A stretch of DNA of 64,000 nt from Anabas testudineus (lineage: Eukaryota; Chordata; Actinopteri; Anabantiformes; Anabantidae): the NCBI RefSeq assembly GCF_900324465.2, contig NC_046624.1:16397386-16461385 (forward strand). Reading direction: 5' to 3'. The notes beneath the pieces were generated by a model. It worked only from the letters and a program-made list of their open reading frames with translations. It did no database searches and was not told the origin of the DNA. This document shows, in pieces, positions 56,101-64,000 of this stretch; position 1 is the stretch's first letter; the number at the start of each line of letters is the position of its first letter. Both the position numbers and the translations under genes were made by a program.

Positions 56101-59100
56101 TGAGTCTTCCCATCTCATGCCACACATTGAATATCTGTGAGAGAGACAGAATAAGTGATCCCTATGAGACCTGCTGTGTCATCATCTACACTCATCACAG
56201 CTTCTGTAGCGAGCACTGGCGCCAGATTCATTTTTCTTTACAGGCTGTTGTTATGGACACGTGCAGAGACTGGAGCCGACGTGTTCCTCCTCAGAAATGT
56301 TATTACAAATAAAGTGTATTAAGCTCCAGGTGCTCTTTAAATGGTTTCCGATGGTGGTGGGAACTATTCATTTATAAAGTGTCATCTTCTCTATTTCTGT
56401 AACACAACTGATTCTCTTCATTACAAACTGAAGCTCAGAACATAAACTTGATTCTTCTTTTTTTCTTACAGCTACCAATAAGTTATTGATTTAGATTAGT
56501 TCTGTGTGTTTTTATTTAAATTCTAAATCGATGTGTTGTTTACCTCCATTGGGTCCAGGGTCAGGGGGTCCCAGACTGATGCCTCCCCAGGAGTTTCCTG
56601 TCCACCCTCTTTCCCTCTTCACCTTCATCTTTCTCCTCTTCTCCCACTCATCCCTCTGACGCACTGCAGAAAGACATCGACAGCACATTTACCACTGAAG
56701 GCCTGATAACAGAGGTCACAGCTGAAGAGCACGACATGATAAAAGTCAAAGGTGTTATCTGTCATCATCAAATTAACTGTTAACAAATGACATCAGAGTG
56801 GAGACAAACAAGCAGCTTGTGTCTCACACCAGCGGTGCTGTTTCTCGGGACCCAATATCCTGTGCTTTTTGTTTGGTGGCTCCTGAAAAGACCTCCTCCT
56901 TAATGGTTAAAAACAAATAATAAAAAAACTAAAGACAGGTGGACAACATTAGCTTTCTCTTAGTGGACAATGTTTTTTAATGATTATGTTTATTTTTACT
57001 CTGCTGCTGTGGCACCTGAGTTTCAACCTTTTGGGTGTTATCAAGTCAAATCAGACAAATGGAAAAGTGGCAGCATATTTGTGTGTCTATATTAACATTT
57101 ATGCTAATGTTGTATCTCTTCATGTCCAGAAACTTCAGTCTGTTTGTAGGCATTTGGTGCTTTTTGTCTCTGTACCGAGTTCTGCTTGCATCTCCTGCTG
57201 CTCGGTTTCGCCTCTTCGACTGATTCTCTGCAGAGTACCATCCCTCATCACCGGAGAGTTGAGACCAGGCCACAGAAAACCACCACGACCTGAGGAGAAA
57301 GGTAAAACAATTAAGGACATGAAGCCAAAGAAAATACACAGCAACAAATATTTCCCATTTCCATTCATACTTTTTTCTTCTTAAGTTTTTTTGGTAAACT
57401 GAAAGTAACAACTACGGCAAACAAAACAAATAATTTATTTTCCATTTTAATACGTTATGAATGAACCAACATGATTCATATATAAATAAATAGGGAGATA
57501 ATCTACTACATAGAAATTTGAGTTTAGGGTGTTTTACAAATTTAAGAGTCTCATAAACAATTTTTTCCCAAAGGCTACCGTACTCAAAGCAGAATAATAG
57601 GGAAGTAAGAGACAAGCTGATAGAAAGAGACTGAAAGACGACTCAAACAATTATTCTTCTAAGGAAAGTGAATTAAAAAACGAGACATCTTAGCACTTCT
57701 AAACAAAGATAATCACATGGAAGAGGTACATCCGCAGAGACAGATTGAAGGCAATGGACACATGGACAGAGACGTTGTACCTTCTCCGATGCTCTGCCCT
57801 CGGTTCAGGTCCCTCCTCAGTTTGCGTTTAATTCTCTTCCCTCGGCCCTTTCTGGATCCTGCACCGGTCTCTGCCAAAACACCTTTCCACAATTGCTCAG
57901 CTGTCACTGTGAACACAAACACACCCACACAAGAACACACAAGATTAGGAAACATCTGGCCACCAATGGCTGCCAATTAAACAAAATAAGAGTGCAGCAC
58001 CAGCACTGTTTAATACAAACAAAAATACTTTTATGTATAGTAACCAAAAAACTACAGAAAAGAATTACTTATTAAATCAACTTGCACTGATTCAGAACCA
58101 GACTTGGTTCAGAAGAAGAGTGAACTGAATTCTGGGTTTAGCTTTTATTATGGCATTTTTCACTATATTTTTAAAGCACCTTTCAAAGTTAAAGCATCAT
58201 TTGGTATCAGCATTTCACTTATTGAGTTAATGTATATGTCTAATTAAAGCTGTACTCAGAAGGTGTCAACTCTCAGGAGGGCAATAACAACAAGGAATAA
58301 AGGCGCCCAGCAAATGACGTATGGCATCACCCAGGGGCTGTCATTGGACCCTTGTGGAAACACGTATGTCAGTGAATAAACAGAATAAAAGTACAATAAC
58401 ACAACTAAAACTCTCCTGAGAGTAATTATTTAAAGACACTTGATAGAGAAATACAGGTGTATTTCTCAGTAGAGTCCCTGTGCGCTATTGTTGTACACTA
58501 ACTCTAAAACAGCAAACACACATGTACTTACACTTATTGAAGAAGCTGCCATGTCTGGTTTGCTGCCACACTGTTGCAGGGAACAGAGGAAGCGCAGCAT
58601 TTCTTTGGAGAGAGGCTGTTGAGGCTCGACTCGCCAACTGGGAAACCTGAACTGCTCCTGCAATGGTACGAAGTGGTGCAGCACCTGAAAGAGAGAGACA
58701 GGGTCCAAAGGATGGAGCAGTGTATACAATCTGCATTACATAGATGACACAATGGAGGTTAAAGGTTTTAGATGTGTCATCAAGAACGCTAACAGGAAGT
58801 TAAAAAACAAGTTTTGCCTCATCAGAATGCAAATATATCCAGCAAAACATCAAAATCTAATGAGATCAATTACTTCACATGTGGTGATGTGGTGTGTGCA
58901 TCTAGTGGACAATAAAAAGAATATCCTACATACTAAGACACTTTAATAATAAGACTTTAAAATTTATAAGCTAAGAAGCATCAAATGCCTCCCAGGCCTG
59001 TTCCTTGGTTCCCAGTTAACATAATACTGAAGAGAGACAGAAAACCCAAAAATCAATTGAGATTGCACTGAAATGAACTGTTCCGATTGTAAGTATGTAT

Positions 59101-59617
59101 GCCGAATCAATGCTCAAACCCAACCAGTACGTAACCAGTCTTCAGTTATTGTCTCATCGGCGTCTATATTTAGTTACAAGTGGGCATCTTCAAAATTTAA
59201 ATTATGTTGCACGTAGTTTGGTGAGGGAGACGCTTCATATCATACATGACAGTAGTGTAAATATCTAGTCAAACATTTATATATGTTAGACCATTAATGC
59301 ACTTAAATAACAGTTAAACGATTAAACATCAATAAATAATTAGATTAGACAGCAACTCACACACAAAGGACATCAGTCAGTAAGACAGACAAGGTAATGT
59401 TTTTTCTGTGTTTGACTCTGACAGTTCTGCTGCAATGACGGGCTGGACCCGAATCAGTGAACAGAGATATACAGAACCAAACAGCCGCATTTGAAAAATA
59501 CAAATACAATAAATATGATGCGACGTATAAACGAAGCTGTAGAATAAAAGAAAAGTGAATTAATTCACCTCCAAGTGTGATGCGTAGGGCACAGCACACC
59601 CGTACGGACGCCGCCAT
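44172..59617 (-). CDS. mrps5: Mitochondrial ribosomal protein S5 (uS5m)
   Basis: Twelve minus-strand exons join in frame to 405 aa (human 430): 59617-59569, 58684-58532, 57906-57781, 57289-57176, 56663-56544, 54570-54536, 47949-47859, 47301-47255, 47079-47022, 45106-45044, 44653-44517, 44396-44172. After a presumed mitochondrial targeting sequence ([17 protein letters not shown]), conserved segments match human MRPS5: [89 protein letters not shown] and the tail ending in [10 protein letters not shown]. The S5 domain starts near residue 200. The protein belongs to the small subunit of the mitochondrial ribosome near the mRNA entry site. Intron 6 is large (6.6 kb). The exon 7 donor is GTTTGA, a weak one, and a long TTA repeat stands next to its acceptor. 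Lying beside mal it keeps the vertebrate order. Confidence 0.96.
47699..47775 (+). mobile_element. tRNA-like SINE head or tRNA pseudogene in mrps5 intron
   Basis: TAGTGTAGTAGTAAGATCG resembles a Pol III A box, and GGGGTTCAAATCCC, 33 bases on, a B box with T-arm. Acceptor-stem pairing is poor, so it is not a working tRNA. It resembles the tRNA-related head also seen in reverse orientation near 24.2 kb. Confidence 0.5.
47966..48041. repeat. (ATA)n microsatellite next to mrps5 exon 7
   Basis: About 25 uninterrupted trinucleotide units. In the sense of mrps5 it is (TTA)n, ending only 16 bases before the exon 7 acceptor region begins, i.e. in the zone that normally holds branch point and polypyrimidine tract. 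Confidence 0.97.
48905..49335. repeat. Purine-rich tract in mrps5 intron 6
   Basis: Over about 430 bases the plus strand is overwhelmingly A and G with GAGAG, GGAGG and AAAGA words; the mrps5 transcript would be pyrimidine-rich here. The open frames seen in this tract on the minus strand are low-complexity Leu/Ser/Phe/Pro translations of it and are not genes. Confidence 0.85.
49336..54535. other. mrps5 intron 6, remainder
   Basis: No exon was recognised between exon 7 (47949) and exon 6 (54536). The stretch includes a GA repeat near 51733-51762 and a (GT)n run at 53110-53161. A smooth, low-repeat segment around 52.6-52.9 kb looks like it could be conserved non-coding DNA. Confidence 0.5.
53110..53161. 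repeat. (GT)n microsatellite in mrps5 intron 6
   Basis: About 26 uninterrupted GT units. Smaller CA runs lie at 52728-52742 and 52951-52964. Confidence 0.96.
54818..54838. repeat. (CA)n run in mrps5 intron 5
   Basis: About ten CA units, with a second GT run at 54960-54973. Both are simple-sequence DNA between exons 6 and 5. Confidence 0.9.
55770..55945. repeat. Second purine-rich tract, mrps5 intron 5
   Basis: The plus strand is A/G-rich with GAGAGAGA and GGAGG words for about 175 bases after a poly(A) run, resembling the tract at 48.9-49.3 kb in composition but not as a clear copy. Confidence 0.75.
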
Positions 59618-59896
59618 GTTGGAAAGATGAGGGGTCCTCATTCAGCGGATAACAAGGAGTCTGAACGGTGCCTGATGAAAAATAGGTAAACAGGGAGGAT
59701 CACTGCTTTCCCAAGAAAAATGATAAACTTTTATCAAATATAAAATTAACTTCGGGAAAAAACAACTAAATGTGAAGTAAAAAAATAAAAACTGTACCAT
59801 CATACACTTTTGCAAGTACATATATACATGCAGGAGATATAAAAAGTTTTTTTTCATGACTTCTTCAGTGAGTAATTTCAACATGGATATATAATG

Positions 59897-59976
<80 letters not shown>

Positions 59977-62900
59977 ATATATAGTTGTATATGACTATGT
60001 TCATATATACCTTTATGAACATAAGCTGTGTTTGTGCTAATTGGATTTACTGGTAACTATCCAGGCTATGACTATCATTTAAATTTAATGTTAATATTTA
60101 ACTCAGCTTGAAATTTTAATTATATAGTTTCAAACCACGTTAGAACTGATAATTAAAATATACATTCAGTTGCCAGTTCATTAGCAACACCAAGCTAAAA
60201 TGAATGCAGTTGACGGCAAATCTGTTTGTGAGCATGACTGATCTGTTGATGATTTAACATTTATTGAGTTCATTTTATCAGCTTCAGTTTTTAAGGCAGC
60301 CTTAGAATCGTGAAATAATCAGCTTGAAATGAACTAGTGTATGTGTGTATCTAGTAAGAAAAAGGGAAGCTGTCAAATTTGACACTATTGAACATGCAAA
60401 CATGTCATTCGCATGTTCGTGTGTGTGAATGCATATCTAATCTCTAAACATCAGGATATGTAGCAGCATGTGCATGGGGCCGACAATCAGCGCTCAGCCT
60501 TTTGCCACACAGCAGAGTGACTGGTAATTACCCACTCTATGCTTCTCAATTTCACCTTATTCAATATAATTTCCTCAACATTTTTCCCAATACATTGGAG
60601 AGCTGCAATCAAAGAGCTGCAGAAAGGACAGCTGCCCAGCTGTGTGACAGCAGGAGGTGGGAGCTGCTGTTGGCAGAATCAATCTTTCCTACAGTAACAT
60701 TTCTCCAAAATAATTGCCCCATAATGACAGCTTCATCCAGGGTTTTATGTAAAAGAGTGAGTCACTTTTCTTCAGTTCGGTGCAACTTGAGTCAAAGTAA
60801 AATAAGTTTGCTTTTAAAATACATAAGTGCGGCTTACTAAGAAAATGTAATGATAGAGGTTGGTTTCTACACCGGCTGAGTGGGCTGGCATTGCACAGAC
60901 ATTGTTAGGTGGCAGGCAAGTTTCAATGCACATGAATAATAAGTGCAGTCGAGCAACTGGAATAGAGAATAATGTGGTTCTTTTATACAAACCTGTGTAC
61001 ATAAACAAGATGAATGCATGATGAACAAATTATATTTGCTCATGAGTAACAAATAAAAAAATCATTACATTCATTGAGGTCAACATAAACCTGCAGGTGT
61101 CTGTAAAGATATTTAGGCCCAGATTAATTATTGGTTGATTAGAGCTCAACAGAGCTATACTGGGAATTACTTTAGAGCCCATGTGACAAAAAGGATGAGA
61201 AGTGGCAAGTTGTCTTTAACAGCTAGCTTCACAACAGGTGCAAAAGAACTAACAGGAGAGAGGCAGCAATTTGTACCACACAGTCCTGAGAGGAGGTCTA
61301 ATGGAGCCTATTGAAAACACCTGTGTGGGAGCATGAAGGAGGACGTTCAAGGAAAAAAGTGGCCACTAATGCTGCTACACTGAAAAATCAACAGAAAAGT
61401 CCTACTGTGTTGTGGGACTAAGCTCTGAATGACTGTTCTGTTCTTTGCACTGACACCATCTTATTGTGGTTGAACTTCCATCACACTCAAACGTCTCAAC
61501 CTGAGCTAAGACCTCTTTTCACCTGTTGAATCATAATCTTTCTCCTCTACACACTCCACTGAGCTCTTATCTGGAACTTACACATCACCTCTACCTCTCT
61601 TCTCAGCTCTTATTGTTTTTTTCTACCAAGTCATTTTCTCACAAGCTCATTCGAGCTTCACCAGATTAGATGATATGATCCACTGTTTTTGAACTGCAGC
61701 CTTGACTGCCTGGATTGTTTCTATTGTTGGTATTTCTAGTGAAGTACTTCTTCACGGCTGATCTGTGCAACAGTCTGAGGTAGTACACCAACTCAATACT
61801 CAAAATCTGCACATAATAGGTCTGCACAACATTTTCAAAACTACAAATGTCAACTGTGACAATTAATTAATTGTCATTAGAATAAAAAATATCTATCCTG
61901 TAAGTGATCTTGAGTCTTGGCCTTGGCAACCTAGTTCAGTCAAACCCTGGCGCGCACACATTGAGAAATCCTTTCCCACACAGACAAAATGAACAGCTTG
62001 GTAAATGAGAAAGAGCAAGACAGACTGAGAGAGGGAAAAATAGAGACACAACGAGAAACAGACAAAATCCTCCAATCATCTGTCTTCTCCAGGTGGCTTT
62101 AGAGATTATAGGTGGACATCTATCACACGGCCTGCCAAAGAGTCTCAATCCTGTGTGAGTGAGTGAGTGAGAGAGAGACACTGTCTAAGAAAACTTTAAA
62201 TATAATCCACCAGTGAAACCACAACAGCAGTTAAGATCTGATCAGGGTGAAAACTACAAAACCTCAGTAGCAACAAACTGTTCAAATAACCTTTTAAAAA
62301 TCCATTTAAAAGTGTTGTTCTGACTGAAGGAGGAGGCTGTTCCATGGTGGTGGAGCTAAAACTGTAGAAACATAGCTTTCAATTGAGCCTTGACCACAGA
62401 ACCTCCAGCAGCGTTGGTCAGCAGATCTGAAAGCTGTGCCTCAGGCTAAGAATTGAATGACACCAATTATCTCTTTATAGTTTTTCTCACAATAAATTCT
62501 CATTGTTAGTATCTAAAAACTAAATCTATTTATATTAAGGATGCATTTTTTTGCAAATTTAAAGGCAAATGAGGTAAAAGCACGAGCACAGCGAGCAAAG
62601 CACAAACTAAAGAAATAGAAATAGAGAGGCAGATAGAGTGAGCTGAAGGCTTCTCCCAGCAGACTTCTTAATCTGACGTTGATCAATACTGTAACTCGCT
62701 CTCTAGACACCTCTCTGACACCTCCTCTTCCTCCTCTCCCACTTCTCTTCTCTCCTTAAACAGACAGGACAGGAGGCGAGAGTAGGGGACACCTTACCTG
62801 ACTTTAACTGTATGAACCAATAGTAGTCAAATCCTTCCAGGCTGTGTTTTAATCTCCAAACCCAGCCTTGAGCCTTGAGCCAGTTCCTGCAAATGTCTGT

Positions 62901-64000
62901 GGATTATTAGAAGAAAGGTGTGCAACTGGAGGTAAGAGCTGAACTGGCAGAATTAACTTAATAAACTGATGTGCATGTGAGTTGGTGAGTTTTTGTGTGT
63001 TACGATGAGGTGGCACAGGAGGATTGGCATATTACTAAGATGGGAAATGTTTGGTGGCTCAGGCTGCACGGTGGCTAGTATGGTGTCTGGCCTAGCTGTC
63101 AACATGAGGCTCGGCTGGCTTGTTTCATAATTATCTAGATGAGATACTGGTTCCTAATATGAGGCAGTAGAATAAGTTTTGCTGGGTTATTTGAAATACC
63201 TGTGGCTCAGGTACCATACTGCCTGTTACGGCTTGTTGAGCGGCCTAGTTGCTTGTTGACATGAGGGCGATTGGCTGGTTAGTTTAATGCATTCTCCACA
63301 TGGAGTACACTAAGGCTTGCGTTTAGTGTGTGTGTCCTGGAACACATGCAGCGTGATAGTGATCATTTGTCGTCTTTTTGTTTGGTGTAATAGGTCAAAA
63401 CACAATTTAACATTCAATGCTATTTTCCCTGATTGAATACAAAAACCTAAAATAGGTGGCAGAGATTACCCACTGGAATCTAATGTATCTAACAACTGAA
63501 CCTGTGAGCTTTTCCCTGTGTCAGCTTCTTGCTTTTCTGTTTGAGACTGAATTGGGCCGAATAGATGAAACCTAAAAGGGATCAGTCCTTTCACAAAAAA
63601 GCAGGTGGTCCCGGTGTTTTTGTTCACTCGCTATAGAAGCAGGCAGTAGTCCAGAGTTATTTGCTTTAACAGCTTTGGAATGAGTCGCAATTTGGTGACT
63701 TCTCACAGAGGTGATGTTTGCAGAAAAGGAAGCACAATTGTGAGGTAGCACAGCAGGCTCTGAGCGGAGACTTTTTTCTATGTGAGTGTGAAATTGTCAG
63801 TTTGGAAGGTTGCTTTGCTTTTTCTCTACCATTTTATTTCCCCTTGCTTTAGTGATAATGACGATAATGGCATTATAATTAAAATGAATCTGTCTCCTTT
63901 CATGTACTGCACTTTTTTATGTCTTGTTTAAGAAAGAACCTTGCAGATATTGTGAGTTATGCAGTCACATAATGTAATGTTTATTGTAAAGAAAGGTTAA
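59618..64000. other. mrps5 upstream region; no gene recognised
   Basis: The mrps5 promoter must lie just right of 59617. No CpG island as large as that at 5 kb is seen. No exon chain or RNA gene was found up to the window end. Short open frames around 60.5-61.0, 61.9-62.2 and 62.5-62.7 kb show no family features. The left part contains a long (AT)n run. Confidence 0.5.
59899..59973. repeat. (AT)n microsatellite upstream of mrps5
   Basis: About 37 perfect AT units, roughly 280 bases upstream of the mrps5 start codon. Perfect AT runs of this length can extrude as cruciforms and are often unstable. Confidence 0.97.

Noticed and set aside
59642-60022. 126-codon minus-strand frame with Tyr-Ile repeats
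   Set aside because: It is the translation of the (AT)n run and its flanks.
60502-60840. 112-codon plus-strand frame in the right flank
   Set aside because: No splice context, no domain and no start-site features; more likely non-coding.
1-64000. CRISPR array, operon-like organisation, or integrated virus-like element
   Set aside because: No spaced direct repeats, no bacterial-type gene runs and no capsid, envelope, integrase or LTR pairs were recognised.

Overview
The window looks like nuclear DNA of a ray-finned fish, probably a percomorph teleost. Protein-coding exons with clean GT/AG borders can be joined into vertebrate genes, nphp1 has very short introns, (GT)n/(CA)n microsatellites are frequent, and several interspersed repeats are of kinds common in teleosts. 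I saw no bacterial, organellar or viral gene.

Layout, left to right. 1-4.7 kb holds no firm gene, only microsatellites and a decayed LINE. At 4728-5007 (minus) lies the first coding exon of an unrecognised basic, Gly-rich protein, under a CpG-rich promoter. 7.76-9.03 kb (minus) is a complete four-exon short-chain dehydrogenase of the C-factor type. About 0.7 kb away, head to head, starts nphp1 (9.70-16.13 kb, plus, 20 exons, 696 aa), with a consensus RFX X-box upstream. 16.1-21.4 kb is gene-poor. 21.4-42.0 kb is a tandem array of MAL-family (MARVEL, four-TM) genes, all plus strand: gene A (180 aa), a chimeric and probably dead gene B, gene C (201 aa) and mal (gene D, 154 aa). Three tRNA-Cys genes lie antisense in the first introns of A, B and C. 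After an intron-containing tRNA-Ile(UAU) gene at 43.4 kb, mrps5 (mitoribosomal uS5m) fills 44.2-59.6 kb on the minus strand (12 exons, 405 aa). 59.6-64 kb shows no gene.

The order nphp1 - MAL family - mal - mrps5 joins two human neighbourhoods (MALL/NPHP1 and MAL/MRPS5), which supports the gene calls. The most unusual part is the MAL array. A 6-8 kb block holding gene A and exon 1 of mal has been copied and recombined. This produced a chimera with the mal-type exon 1 and A-type exons 2-4. In A, B and C, exon 3 carries an in-frame 21-bp coding minisatellite that lengthens the loop between TM3 and TM4. It has 4, 4 and 7 units in A, B and C and is absent from mal.

All exon borders were read by eye from splice consensus and remembered human protein sequences. 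No alignment or transcript data were available.
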